The position numbers and the translations under genes were made by a program. 46,267 bases of DNA from Cruorifilaria tuberocauda (taxonomy: Eukaryota > Nematoda > Chromadorea > Rhabditida > Onchocercidae). The notes below the pieces were generated by a model. That model did not search any database. It saw only the letters and a program-made list of their open reading frames with translations, and was not told the origin of the DNA. Positions 24,428-38,300 of the stretch are shown here, piece by piece; position 1 is the stretch's first letter, and each line of letters opens with the position of its first letter. The stretch covers positions 1 through 46,267 of the forward strand of contig JABVXU010000435.1 of assembly GCA_013365365.1 (NCBI GenBank), written 5' to 3'.

Positions 24428-26075
24428 ATGAGTGGTAGCAGTGCAACCGTCGTAACGCAGCGTCTAGCTCCGAAACGTCAAACATTAGATGAAGCATACG
24501 CACCACCGGCGAATTTTCTAGAAATCGAAGTGATAAATCCAATAACTCATGGTGTTGGAAAAACGCGCTACACCGATTATGAGATTCGATTGAGGGTAAT
24601 ATATTGTAATCAATTTGTCGAAAGATCATAGTGATGAATTTCATAAAGCCAGCAGCTGTTTCGAGTTTTTCGAAATTTTACTTTAATTTTGCAAATTCTG
24701 TTGCTTAGTCACTCACTTGGATTCAATTATGTCAAGTATTTAGTTTCAAGATGTTTCATAACTTTCTCAGCTGTTGTAATATAGGAAATTTTCGGAGTCG
24801 ATTTTGTAGTATACAGAAATATTACTCGGTATTTCTAACTCGCGCAATAAGCATTTTTTCTGATTTGATTACAATTATTACAAGATTACTAGATAACTCC
24901 AGAATATGTTTGTGTAGTACAAAAAATCTCAGAAATAAGGAAGTTGCAGAGTATAAAATTGTCTTTAACTGTGCCAGTTGTTTAATTATGTCGACTGCTT
25001 AATTTTGCCTAATCGCTTTCATTTAATACTTACATAAGTTTTTTAACGTTATTTTATGGATTTTTTTTTCTACATTTCTATGTTCAATAGCTATGTCAAA
25101 TTATAGACAAATTTGCCAATATTCAAGCATAAAGAATCAAGTGTTCGTCGTCGTTATTCCGATTTCGAATGGCTTCGAGGTGAACTGGAACGTGATAGCA
25201 AGGTACGTTACTGTTATGGTTGCTTAACATTTATTCAAAGAAACTGTCTTGAACAAATGCTATTTTGAAGCATTACTTTTCGTTCTGAGCATTTGATTTC
25301 ATGAATTGTCTGTAACACTGCATACTTCTTACGATGGCAGCAAGTGCAACGTAGCACAAAAGTGAGGCGGAATCATTAACCTAAATGTCTCAACATAAAC
25401 ATTTGCTTGCATGTTCAGTAAATGTGAAAATCACCGAGTTCCTTAATTTCATAGATCAGATGGAATAGTTGAATCATAAAATGTTAATTTTTAACATGTT
25501 TTCATTATTTCAGATTGTTGTACCAACATTGCCTGGTAAGGCGCTCAAGAGGCAATTACCGTTTCGTTCGGACGATGGGATATTTGAGGACTCATTTATC
25601 GATGAAAGGAGAAAAGGCTTGGAACTGTTCATCAACAAGTAATTTTCTTTTAAACTTTTTTCTTTCTGCGTCCAACGTTATGGTTTAATAATGATCAGGT
25701 CCGAATATTTTTAGGAAAATATTATTTTTAAAAAATTTGAAAAAAGAGCTTTTCATTTTAGTATGTCAAATTTTACCTTATATTTATGCTAAGTTTACTT
25801 CTGAATTTTTATTTGTATTGCTTTCCAGTGCGTTTTCTTTTGCTATGGTGTTACACAAGGTTCCACTTCTGATTGTCAGAAACATGCAAAAAGGAAATGA
25901 TCCATTTCACTGTGTTATAAATAATAGATTTATAGATAATTTTTGTGAATAAACATAATTTCTTTGCAGAGTTGCGGGGCACCCACTTGCACAAAACGAA
26001 CGATGCTTACATATCTTTCTGCAGGAGCCTGTAATTGACAAGCATTATGTTCCTGGCAAAATTCGTCTCACATAA
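24428..26075 (+). CDS. snx-3: Sorting nexin 3, PX-domain protein
   Basis: SNX3 binds PI3P on early endosomes through its PX domain and works with retromer in retrograde sorting; in C. elegans this includes recycling of the Wntless protein MIG-14. Exons 24428-24595, 25107-25202, 25514-25638 and 25970-26075 (stop TAA 26073-26075) give 164 aa, the family's usual size of about 160. The PX domain spans most of the protein: NFLEIEV and GVGKTRYTDYEIR, then the phosphoinositide motif RRRYSDFEWLR, the PGKALKRQLPFR loop, FIDERRKGLELFINK, and the end GHPLAQNERCLHIFLQ. The N-terminal 28 residues are variable, ending in the conserved LDEAYAPP. It is arranged head to head with vps-51, whose product acts in the same transport route. 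No oddity in the coding sequence. Confidence 0.97.
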
Positions 26076-26906
26076 ACGTTTGCCTAATTTATCGTATTTC
26101 ATCAACGCATCAGTCATGGAACCATCTGTATTACCTTCTCTATTTGAACGAAATTTTAGGCTTCACTGAAGCAATTATCATTCTTTGCATAGTGGTATAT
26201 CTGTTGAAAAGCATAAGGTTTGTTACTTATAAGGTTTGTTACTGGAAAGTTGTCGTTTTATGACCGATGTATCGCATTTTGTCTTCACTTCGTTTTAAAG
26301 AAAGTCAGTATTGAAATAAGTTGGTTATATTCATCATCACTTTGATTTGTTTTATCATTATGAGAGTGAAACGATTTACATGTTACCGTGCGACATTTGC
26401 GGTTCTCTATAAATGTGGCCGTTAGATATACATAATTCATATTTATTTATAAGTAGAGGCTCGGATAATTCTCCTTATTAAGCAGTTAACATAACCTTTT
26501 AGAATGTGAAGTATAATTGAGCAAGGAACTAACTTTTGTAGACACCACTTGCTTTTAACTTTGTCTACTTTGGCAAGTGCCTTTTTCATCAATGTTTGGG
26601 CGATTATAAAACAAATTTATTAGATAAAGAAACAAAACCAAGTGAGTATTTCTAAGTATAATTTATTCAGTAGCAGATAGATTTACCAGCATCGTTGATA
26701 ACTAAGGTAAAATTTGTAGATAATCGTTCTCTGTTTCTAGCCGTTCAAATATATTTATGCAATTTAGCTTTGCATTTTATCTACTTTTTCTTTTCTTTCT
26801 TGATCTTTTTAGATTCATACAGTTAATTTTCCTTGTTTTATAATATAAAATTTGGACACTAACGATATTTCATTAAAATTTTGCGTAGAAATAAAGAAAT
26901 AATTCT

Positions 26907-26948
26907 TCCTTCTTTTTCATGGACAGGTCCTTCTTTTTCATGGACAGG
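26907..26948. repeat. 21-bp perfect tandem duplication
   Basis: Two exact adjacent copies of a 21-base unit beginning TCCTTC and ending GGACAGG (26907-26927 and 26928-26948). Confidence 0.9.
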
Positions 26949-27354
26949 AAATCTCGACTCATATATTGCATTCTTTGTTTTTCGGATTTTGATATTATTA
27001 CGAGAAAGAATGCGATGTTGTTAGCTATCACAAATATCCTGAATATGGAATCACATGTATATCACTTTGTAAAGTCTTATCTTCCTGTCTTAAATGTATG
27101 TTTAGCGCAGATTTTTTCTATTATACGTGTATGAAGGAGAATGTTTGAGGACAAGTAAACTTCAAGGTTTCTTCATTTTCAAAATAATTTTGTCAGGTTT
27201 CGCTAGATCATATCCGTGTAAAGTAAAAAAATCATGTATAATGTGTTCCACTGCAGAAGAGAGGCGTTTCTTTTTTTTTTCGAATAATATGGCATAAGAT
27301 TCTAAAGAAAGCATTCTGTTTGAGTTTTCAAGCATTTTATTTGCGAAAATCAAT

Positions 27355-27401
27355 ATTAACTATTTAAAAAGTTTGCTTCGCAAACTTTTTAAGTAGTTAA
27401 T
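27355..27401. repeat. 22-bp stem hairpin with 3-base loop
   Basis: Arms 27355-27376 and 27380-27401 pair at all positions except one T/G (a wobble in plus-strand RNA), with loop TTC. It is about 1.3 kb downstream of snx-3. The compact shape resembles a terminator-like or fold-back structure; its function is unknown. Confidence 0.85.
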
Positions 27402-30400
27402 TATTTAGAAATTATCGCCTTACAACTGTGTTTCTTAGTTGTTATTATTAGATGAGTTGGTCGTTCGGACAATCAAATAGATAGCTCTCTTGGAATGCTT
27501 TTGCCATCAACATTGATGTAACTTTCTTATGTAAGATTGTTGATATTATGTATATGCGAAATCCATCTCTCCTAAACACTGTTTTCCATTTCTTGTTCAA
27601 TAGTCCTCATCATATGTTTGCGTAATTCGACCCAATTGTCATGATTTTCGTCCTTCCGGTTCCATTTGGTGTTACGGAATTATCAGTAAGGCAAGCAATG
27701 AGTTATTTATATATTAAATTAAGTGCAAAAAAAGTTGCAGGTTTCCGTTCGAGAACTTGTTCTCTTTCAATCCAATGTTCTTTTCAACTTGTGTTGTGGT
27801 TCGGTAAAATGCATTATAAATCCAAATTAGGATTTATTATATGTTTCAAATCCATTACCTTGGATAGCATTTGTCATTGATATGAATGAAAATATTTTTT
27901 ATTTCTATCAGTCGGCCATTTTATTGATTGATTTCCTACTAGATGATACCCAAAATGTTTTGGCATTTGTCACATATTAATAATGCATTTTCCCGTTTAA
28001 TTTTATGTCATATATACATTTTTTCTGTCCTTTCTGTCCTTGCATGACCAATTGCTCTAAATTATATGATACGGCAAGTTGCAACATGAAGATTTTTACC
28101 ACAGTACATCGTTTCACGTGTTAGTGATATAGCTGATTTCACTTTATAAATTACACGCAATCTGAGATAATTCTCATATGTGTATTACAACGAAGTAAAT
28201 GAGGGGAAAGAAAAGTCGGATATTATTGGTTTTAATTTAATTATTCATACATGAAATTCCAAAAATTGGTTGAATGTTGAAGTTATTCTATTTTCTACAC
28301 CGTATTTGCTTTACTATTGAAACGAAATTCTTTCAGATACTTCATGCGACTATGAAATTTTAAACTGCAAAGATTATGGCGTAATTTAATACTTAGACTA
28401 TCTCAAAAATGACAAGTTGCTAATTTGTGCTTGTTATGTATTGCAAATGAAAAAATTTACATCAACTGTCATCACTAATTAATCTTATTTCTTCAATTAA
28501 AGCTAGCTTGATAAGTGCCAAACTTTTCCCTTTTTTCTTCAATTAGATAAACTTTTCTTTATGAATTTTTTGTTGTGATGTTCATAATATCCAATGGTTA
28601 TTTTAGTATAATATTACTTAATTGATAGTTCCTTTTTCATGTTTACCATCCAACTATCATTCTCTTTTCTTTTTTTTGTAACGATGAAAATTCGTTGAAA
28701 ACTGTTACAGTAATTGATCAATAATAGAATTAATAAATAAAAAATTAAGAATCAATTTATGGGATGGAAACAATTTGCCAGTGTAAAAACTCATAATGAT
28801 GATAATCGACGTCTGTCTGCTTGCTGTATTCTTCATCTTTTTCCTAAGTGCATCTCATTTCGTTTTATTAAAACTTTTTTCCTACTCAGTTACTTGAAAT
28901 TCGATAAATAGAAACTACGTAAAACTTATATTAATTCATGCTAACACTAAGAATTGTAAAATAATTGGATGAAAAAAAAAAGTAAACGTGTGAAAATTAT
29001 TTAGTTATATGTTCTGTTCATTTAACATAAATAATTAATTTAATTCATACTTTTCCGTTAAATTTATTAAATATATTTTAGGCGTGATTATCATATCTTT
29101 CCCATTTAAAAAAACATTCTTACTTCTTCTAATCAAATGTTTATCAATTCCGTTTGATTCCAGTATTGTTCCTCGAAGGATTTCCAAGGTTAAGAAAATT
29201 GGAGGCATATCATTTTATTGAGTGCAATGTAATATTAGTTATTATTATGAATAGCATTACGTTATTGTTATCTGATGATCGATTTATTGATAAATGATCG
29301 GTCCAAATCGAATTGAATTAAGTATAATTACAGATATTTTAATTACCTATGGTTTTGTCAATGTTCATCGATGTTCATTCTGTTTTTTCTTTTTTTCATC
29401 CTTAGTAGTTAAGAACAGATGTTCGCTTCTATGTTCAACAGACGGTTCTTCAGCTTGAAAGAAATGATGAATGGTTCAATAAAACTTTTATTTCGAGCGC
29501 TTTCTGTCTTTATTTTCATTATTTTCGATCTCTGAACTTTGACCCTTATAAAAGAGGGAAAGTATATTGGTTAAAATGATAATAATTAAACTAAATTCTT
29601 TGGAAAGTTGAAAAAATTATGATAGGCAAAACTTTCACATTTATGCTGAGAGAGAAAAAAGATAAGTTTGAAAAAATGATTTTTGAAATAATTTCTGATC
29701 ATTTTACACTATCTCTCTTATTTCCCATTCTCTCTAATTTTGCATTTTTTCAATGGTAACAACAAATGCTTTCCTATTTTCATTACCATTCATTTGTTCA
29801 TTGCATGAATTTATTTAAACGAAACTTTTTTTTTTCCAAATGATTTTTTTTGCTAGATATAAGCACATAATATATTATTTCAATCAATAATGCTTATTTT
29901 TTGATCAGAAAATTTATCAATTTTATTAAGGATAATTAGGTAACCATGAAGATTTGACTAAGAAATTGTTAAAATGATAAGATGATATAATTATATAATG
30001 ATAAGATGATATAATGATATAAAGGGAAAGTATAAGCTAATTTGAGAAAAGAATTTTTTTAATTTTCAAAATTTCACTATTTCTAATAGTATTTTTAATC
30101 AATCAATAATTGTTTTTCGAAAAATTTTGCGAGCTGTAAGACAATTTTTATCATTTGGAATTGTGAAAAATTATGATCAGATGGATAAAGTTGTACATAA
30201 TATAGAATATAGACATATATAATATTGGAAATTTCTAAATTTAGCTGGCATAAACTTAGAGAAAAACTATTAACATAAATTTCAGGAAAGACAATTCTTA
30301 TAATTTATCTTGTCCGGAAATTTTATTGTCCGGATATTGCAAAACAGATGGAAGATTTTTTAGAGTGCAGAAAATGATGATTTATTGATCTACATTTGGG

Positions 30401-30604
30401 AAAGGAAAAAACAATTCAATTATCCATTTACAAGTTTTCACAGCAAAATTAATGAATTGAAGAATAAAATGGATATAAGTGGGAAATATCGTTCCGGAAA
30501 GTCAGAAATATCAATTTGTAAATTTTCCAGAAACTCATAAATCTTAATTATTCCTTTTTAAAATATAAATATAATCATTTTCCATTTTTAAATTTTACAT
30601 TTAT

Positions 30605-30740
30605 AAGATGAACCGTTGTTGATTCTGTTTATTGATATCATATCATCGGCTACAAGGTGAATCGTTGATTCTATTTATGATATCATATCATATCATCATC
30701 GGCTACAAGATGAATCGTTGATTCTGTTTATTGATATCAA
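30605..30740. repeat. About 50-bp tandem repeat, 2.7 copies
   Basis: Units beginning near 30605, 30654 and 30707 share GATGAATCGTTGATTCT, an ATCATATC-rich stretch and CGGCTACAAG. The copies differ in the number of ATATC/ATC subunits. Confidence 0.85.
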
Positions 30741-32294
30741 ATGACCCCCATACTTAATTTATTGCTAAAATTGGATAGGTCAACTAAAATCGATATTGTT
30801 GTAGAAATGACCTGTAGATAGATGGTCAGCACTTCTTTTCTTATCTTTAACCTATCTTTCTCTCGTGACCCTTTCTCCCTCGTTCTCTTCTCGTTACGTC
30901 TCGATGTTTCTTAAAAATTCGAAACAAAATTTCCATTTTAAATTTGAAATGCTTCTCTCGTTGCAACATTTAATTACTTTCATCAAACTTTTCCATGTGC
31001 TCTTTTACTAATACTTTTCTTTCAATTTTAAATTATTCAGTTATCTTATGTATATTGGAACTTACATTTCAGCGTTTTCATTTTTTTTTATTGAAGAAAA
31101 ATGGAAATAATTAAATTCGACGTAAATGCCTTTTTATCTTCCAATCATCCGTACAGCTTATAGCTTAATGAATGATAAAATTTTCCAACTATTTTTATTC
31201 TTCCATTCTTCTTTGTTGTTAATTCTGATATTAAAGGTAGATATTAGTTAAAGGTTGTGTAAAATGATAAATTATAAGTGATAATTTATTCATACGTTCT
31301 GATAATAATTTATCATGATTGGAGTACTAATGTTTTTTTTTTTTTGATTAATTCTTTTTTATTAATTTTACGTTTCAAACATAATATTATTTATTTTATT
31401 ATCATAATATAAGCACCGAAATAAATTTTAATACTTTCCTTGGTAATAATATTGTATTTTTGTAAAGATCTTTTACACCTGAAATTTTTGATTCTAAAAT
31501 TTTAATTGAAGCGCAAATTAATTATCACTTCAATAATTGCTACAAATAAATATGATAAGTTGGAGGTTACATATAAATTTCCGGAAATGAATCAGTCAGG
31601 GAAATTTGACCCTTTCATGCATTATTGTTAATAATGAATCAAAAAGATAAACGAAGGGCAATGGGATCAGTAAGATCGGAAGTGCTTGAGATAACTCAAT
31701 CGTCTAATCTATCATTTTTTGAAATACTCTTAAAATGCTTCGTCAATTAGCTAGTAAATTCAATTACATGACAAAATTTGCATGTGGTAAAATAAAAGTT
31801 GTAAAATCCAAAATTCATATTTCATTTTAAAATTTAGTCATTTAATTATCGGTAAGGTAAGTAACATTGCTCTTCTCAATTATAGCTTCCAATCACCAAA
31901 AAATCAGTATCTTTTCGTTAACAGACTGGTTTAAATGTATTAATCAATTAAGCATTCATATTTTTTTCGTTCCATTAAATGATTAAATTCAGTAATTGAA
32001 CGATGAATGACAGCAAATAAAGCATGACTTGTTAATTTTTCATGCTATAACTAATATTTATCCACTTTGCATCATTTATCTTTTTACCATTTAAATTCAG
32101 ATTTTATTTTAATTTTAATTTTTTCATTATTTCTATCATTCTTAAAATTTTATTGGAATTTTTTTTTTAATTCATAAAAATGTAAACAGCAAAGAGTTTT
32201 TTTTTATCGGACTATTATCAAAATTTTGATAACAAATTATCGAAATGTATAATGAATTAACTCATTGTTGTAATATATATTTCTATTTACTCGC

Positions 32295-32338
32295 TTTTTT
32301 CAGTTTAAAACAATTGAAATTCAGGAATAGCGGCACAA
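32295..32338 (+). promoter_or_regulatory. Putative spliced-leader acceptor of the GRAM/VASt gene
   Basis: CGCTTTTTTCAG ends at 32303 and is followed by a 35-base leader and ATG 32339. It fits an SL trans-splice site or a 5' UTR intron end. Confidence 0.5.
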
Positions 32339-35300
32339 ATGAACAATGCTGAATGCGAAGAAACCGGAATTAATCTTTTATCATCTGATTTACCACCTAA
32401 AATACGACCAAAATCATATAGCTTTATTGCCAGCAAAGATGCTATATTGAAAAAAAATATTGCTGAACGTGTTGAAGATCCTGAAATTAGCAAAATTAAT
32501 TCACGTGAAAAAATGTCTTCGCTAACAAATTTACATAGCCATCCTAAGACACGTTCATTTCTTCGAGATTTCCGGAAATTATTTATGAAAAATAAAACTT
32601 CAATAGACACTACTGCTACTTCATCTAAAGTAGTGCACAACTCATTGGGTGGTGGTGTAGAGATGGAAAATAAAATGGAATATTTAAATGATTCAATTAT
32701 GCAACCAAGGAAAAAATCTCGATCATGGTCTTATTGTGATGAACAGAAACTTTTTCGGAAATACCGGAAAACGGCAGAATCAAGATTTACGCCAGTACGA
32801 GCACAACGAAATAATAAAAAAATTGAATTTATAAAGCAAACTGTTACCAAAAATACCGAATGTGGAAGTACTGTATATTCAAAGGTATCATCATTATTTT
32901 AGATGTACTGTGTATTCAGAGTTATCAACCATTACCTAAACATTCATTTTATCAGTAAATTTGCAACAATATTGAAAAAAAGAATTTTAAATAAGGATAC
33001 CAGTAATAAAATATCTTCTGTTACTACGGTATATTTCTGTTATACTATCTTCCTACTACAGTATTCTTTTGTTACAGTAAGGATCTCTTTCAAGTTTTTC
33101 TCAAAAATTTTCTCATTTTGTAAAACTTCGCTGCATTAATTGGCACGAATATCACAATAAACCTTCTAATCTATTAATTAATCCATGATTTTAGTATATT
33201 CCAAAATATTCATTTAGGGTAGACAAAGCAAGAGAACCGTTGAAAATAATGTTATAACAGTTTTAACACTTTTTATCAATTAAATAATTAAAATTTGACA
33301 ATTCAGGAATCCTCAGGACGAATATCTTCAGAGCAGTGGCAATCGAATCGATCTGATGCTATTAATAATTTTTACAAATCATTAAAATCAAAAAAGACGA
33401 AAACTACAAAAAAACAAATCAATGAGGCGAATAATTCCACGTGGATTTTACGATTGCATGGGAATAAAGATTCAGGTTCATAGTGACTATATCGTTTTTT
33501 ATTTCTTCCATCCATCAAATAGATTTAGGACGTCTATTCACATATTTTAAATACCAATAATAGAAGAAATGAAGAGATTGTAAATTATTTTCATACCTAT
33601 TGATTGAAATTTCTAATATTATCTTAAAACATTAATTAGAAAAATTAATGTCAACTTTGTAGGATAACTTTCTTTTTGATTTAGAAAGAATAGTTAGAAG
33701 TGAAATTATTTCTAATTCATTCAATTGATTTTATTCATTTCAATATAGTTGAATGGAAAGGAATCATCTGCTTTAATGTAAATATTTGCATCAGAAATTT
33801 TCATTGATTCATTTATGAAAACTTTTTTTCCGTTCTCGCCAGAATGCTCCTGGGATGAATCCGAAATTTCCTTCTACAACAATAATATTTCATTCATTTC
33901 CTTATAGACTTTTGCATTCATCCGTCTAAATCCAAAACATTCAAACAATCTATGAATCAAAATTGCTAAAATTTCATGATAATGAATTAAACGTTAATTT
34001 ATTCACTTTACATTAATTAGGTTTTTTTTTGACAGAAAAATTTTAAAACAAAAATTATTTATTATTAAATTGTAGTTCAACTAATTTTTTTCAACTACTA
34101 TTTTTTAATTCAAACATTTGAAATTTCCGACCTGTCATAAATCGAGCATTTTTAGCATTAAGGAAACTTTCTTGAACGCAAAACTTGAGAAATAAACTTA
34201 TTATTGACTTTTTTCCTGAATAAATCTGTCTATTAAATCTAACTGAATTTAATCAACTGGAAATTCAAGAACGAAAGTAATCAATTTAATTTCATTAATG
34301 ATAACTGCCATTTATATAATTGTTTAATTATCAGGAAAAAAAATTTTAACAACGATTTGTATTCTTGATCACTTTTATTTCTATTTTGTAATTAATTGAT
34401 TAAATTTTTATAAAAAATTTATTGTGATCGTTTTATTATTATCTTCATCATTTTTTTTACTAAGTTTCTTTTTAAAATCAAATAATTTCTGATATTTCAT
34501 GTTTAATTAGCTAATGCAATCCTCAAATTAGTAATTTAAATAGCTGAAAGCTTTTAACGCTAGTTTATTTCATGTGAAATAAGCTGAAAGAATAAAAGAA
34601 GCTAATATTTGAATTGTTTATGTGCGAAAGTTTTTCCGCATGCAAAATATTTTTTAATTTTTAATAAAGCAATAATTTAGTATATTTTTGACTCTAAAAA
34701 TATGAAAATTTTTTTCTTAAAGTTACGTTTTATTTCGTTTCATATATTAGTATTAAGTTTTTAATTATTCTTATTCTTTGCTAATTATTTTTACTAACTT
34801 TAATTATTCGTATTTCTGCTCAGTACCTCTTTTTTATTGCAATACTGATTTATATATTTTTTCATCATCATTATCATTGTTATCATAAAATAATCATGAT
34901 ACAGATATGCACCAAACAAAGTTTTCTGAAAATTTAGCATGAAATTGCTCGTTTCATTTTCATTTTAAGCCAAAAACACAGAGAGACATATTTTAAAAGT
35001 TAATTACAGTAATATGGAATGCAAATTTTTTCATGATAGCTTTATTCAACTATCATTTTATTACAGTATCATGTAGGCCTTTACATCCTTTTCAATTAAT
35101 TTTATATCAGAACGAAGCAGATGATTATCTTATCAGTAAGAGGAAATGAAATTGAAGAATTTAAAAATAAAATTCTATCGTTTTCATCGTAAAATGAAAT
35201 GAAGAAGAAAAGAAAACTTTTATGAATTTTGACTCTTTTTTCTTTCAATTTTACCGATTGCCTTCTTCTCATTTTATGTCAAATTTGAAAATATCAAATT

Positions 35301-38300
35301 AAGCTTAGATTGGTTTAAATTATAGGATTGGAAGAAAAATGAAATTGAAATTCTCTTAGTAACAACTGAGAGATGAACTGAATTGAACTTTTTTAAAAAG
35401 GAAATAGTTTAGTTTTTGAATTATTTTCATAAATTCATTTTGAAATTTTAATTGATGGAAAATATTGTTTCAGTATTGAACGAAAATGCCGTAAAAAAGT
35501 TGAAAGTGTATGGATACCATTGTCATCTACGCCTTCATCAAACGTACGCTGTCCTTCAAGGTTGTACAAAATTTTTAAAACTGAAAATTCTTCTTCCATA
35601 CAAAAATATTCAACAAATTCGACTTATCTATGCCAATAAAAGATTGCAGCAAATTATGGTTAGTTTTTCTTCCTTTTCAAAATTTGAAATACTATGAAAT
35701 TTGATGTAACGAAAATTTCCGGTCAGTTAAATAAAATTAGGAAAATTAATCAGTCAGTTTAGTCGGTCATTTACCTGAACAAGGTTAACAATGCCAATGA
35801 ATCAATCATTTATCGCATCTATTGGTTTTAATTATTCGGCAAGATTTCATAAAATTAATCAATTCTAAAATTTTTCATTTTTTCTAATCTATCATCTTCT
35901 TTTTTGTTTTTTGAATTTATCGATTGATTACATCTAAGATTTCTGATCAAGCTTTTTTTGTGTTTTTAAGCAATAACACTTCTACATTTTAATTGAGCAA
36001 AATGATCGATGAGCCAAAAAAAAAAATTCCAGTTCAATTTGCAAAATCAAATGACTTAGTCAGAAGGGATACTTGAAATTTCCTTCTTGAAAAATAGGAG
36101 TGAATTTCGTCATTGTTAAATTTTTAAATGAATGGGGAAAAAATTCAACGAATCTTCTTCACATTAAGTTTAAAAAAATATTTGAAAAAAAATGCAATTC
36201 TCTTTTTCACTTCCTTTTCCTCATCTCTCTCTCTCTCTCTCCCTCTCTCTCTTTCTCTCCTTCTCCTTTCTATTAATAATTAATCAGTTTTCAATAATGG
36301 AATTCATTTAATTATAATGACAATATGTTTAATTTTTCACTGAAGAATTCGTTCATTTTGCCTGTCTATTCTATAAATAAATAATTAGAAATGAATATTT
36401 AACAGCTTTTAAGCTTTTCTTCCCACTGCTTGAATTGATAATTTTTCGAAGTTAGTTAAATCTTTGAATATTTTGTTTCAAAAACTTCCTTGCGTTTACA
36501 TAAATCGTTTGCAACTTTTTTCTGACTAATGAAAAGAGTAGGTAGTGAAGAAGGAATTGGGTTAAAGTTTTTTCGAAATTTGCAACAATTTTAATTTTTC
36601 GTTGATTTTTTAAATTACGTGCGATGAAATGGTTTCGTAAAAAAGGAAAAGAAAGTAAGCAAAGTTCAAAGGAATTTATCATTTTTTCTTGAGAATACTT
36701 AAACAAGAGATCAAAGCTCTTTCTTTTTTTTTCAAAGTAATTAAAATTTTTTTTACTTTCTGATTAGGTCATTTGGGATTCCAAATAATTGCCTAAAATT
36801 TACATAATACAATAATGTTAATGGAATAAATTTAATAGTGTAAATTGATGCAAAGAGAAAAAATTGATTTTATTTTTTTGCATCGATTGAAAAATTACAA
36901 AACTATTGACTGACTGATTGATTGATTGGTTCAAATATCTTTTAATCAAAGGTATTTTCTCATTTCATTCAATGAACTCTTCGAAATATTCATAATATGA
37001 TCGCAAGTATTCCATTTTATTCCGATCAATTCTTCATTCAATAAAACTACCATTATTTAATTTAATTAAGTAGTTATTTAATTAAATAATTATTTAACAT
37101 TTTTTTCTTTCATATTATTTCAAAAATAAAATTAATTTGCCAAGGTAATATTTTAGATTAAAATGGTAAAGCGGAAAATTCGTTTTACGACAAGAAATCA
37201 TATTTTCAAAGATTTTTGTCAATTATGGCGAACTGCGATTACTTTAACAAATAGTAGCAGAAAGGTAGGGTAAAATTGAAGCGAAACATTTATAGTTGGT
37301 AAATTTTCAATTCCAACGTTAAGTTGAAATTTTTCAAACTTATCATTCATCTGAAATGATCCATACTAGAAACGGTGTTCAATCAATTGAACAATTTTGT
37401 TGATTAAATTTGGTTAATTGATCAATTACCTAAATCACTTGATTATCTAACAATCTGAATCCATCAATTAATCTGATTGAAAACTTCACGAATTGCTATC
37501 TTTAACAAATTCTTTCCTTAATACATCTTTTTTTCTCTTCCGTTTTTTCTGTTCAATTTTATCCGATGAAAAAATGCGTCAAGTTCACTAAACTTTAGTA
37601 ATTTCTTTTTTACAATATTAATTCTACAGTATTTCATCAAAGTTACAAAAACTGTACTAAGTTCGCTCTTTTTAAAAAGTTATTTCTAAATTTTTGGCAG
37701 TAAGCTCAAAGTTATTATACAAAAGAATGGATAATATAATGATTAATTATAAATTTACATAATAAATGAATAAAGTATTTTATTGTTTTAACATTTATCA
37801 CTTGCAAGTGATTCATTGTTGATCGCAGCGATAATATGGTGTTATTAAGTTACTAGTACAGTTGTATAAAGTAATAGGCTTAATCGTTGATTCTTTTCAT
37901 TGTTCGAGAATGATCAGTTAAGGTATATAAGTAACTCAGTAATCTATTTCATTTATCAAATCAATTTTCTGAAATCAATCTAACAGTGGAAAAAGCAAAA
38001 AACGATCATGATTAATTAGATCATTTGGAATATGATTGATTAGATAATTTAATATAAAACTATTTGAATTATTCAAACTGTAGAAATTATATTTTTACTA
38101 TCAAAGTTAATTATATTGTTTCATCAGGAAGGTTAAAGTTTGTTGCAGCTTAAACAAGTAATCATATCATTTAATCACTTGCATAAGTGTCTTTTATAAG
38201 TAAGAACAAGTTTTTTCTGAAATTTTAGTAGTAAATTTTCTCGAAGCGATTATTAATTAGATCAGAAATTATTGAATTGTTTTGAGAAGTTACTCGTATA

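Larger units (their letters stand above)
26076..32338. other. 6.3-kb region without a recognised gene
   Basis: This lies between the snx-3 stop and the start of the GRAM/VASt gene. The first part may include a long snx-3 3' UTR. Short open frames at 26919-27134 and 27641-27880 show no family motif or splice context. It holds a 21-bp tandem duplication (26907-26948), a hairpin (27355-27401) and a roughly 50-bp tandem repeat (30605-30740). The rest is AT-rich sequence in which nothing was recognised. Confidence 0.75.

Noticed and set aside
26919..27134. 71-codon open frame downstream of snx-3
   Set aside because: No recognisable family, no splice partners, and it begins inside the 21-bp duplication.
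27641..27880. 79-codon open frame in the intergenic region
   Set aside because: No known motif and no flanking exons in phase. It cannot be told from chance.
32305..32640. Minus-strand open frame opposite the first GRAM/VASt exon
   Set aside because: It is the shadow of the coding exon on the other strand.
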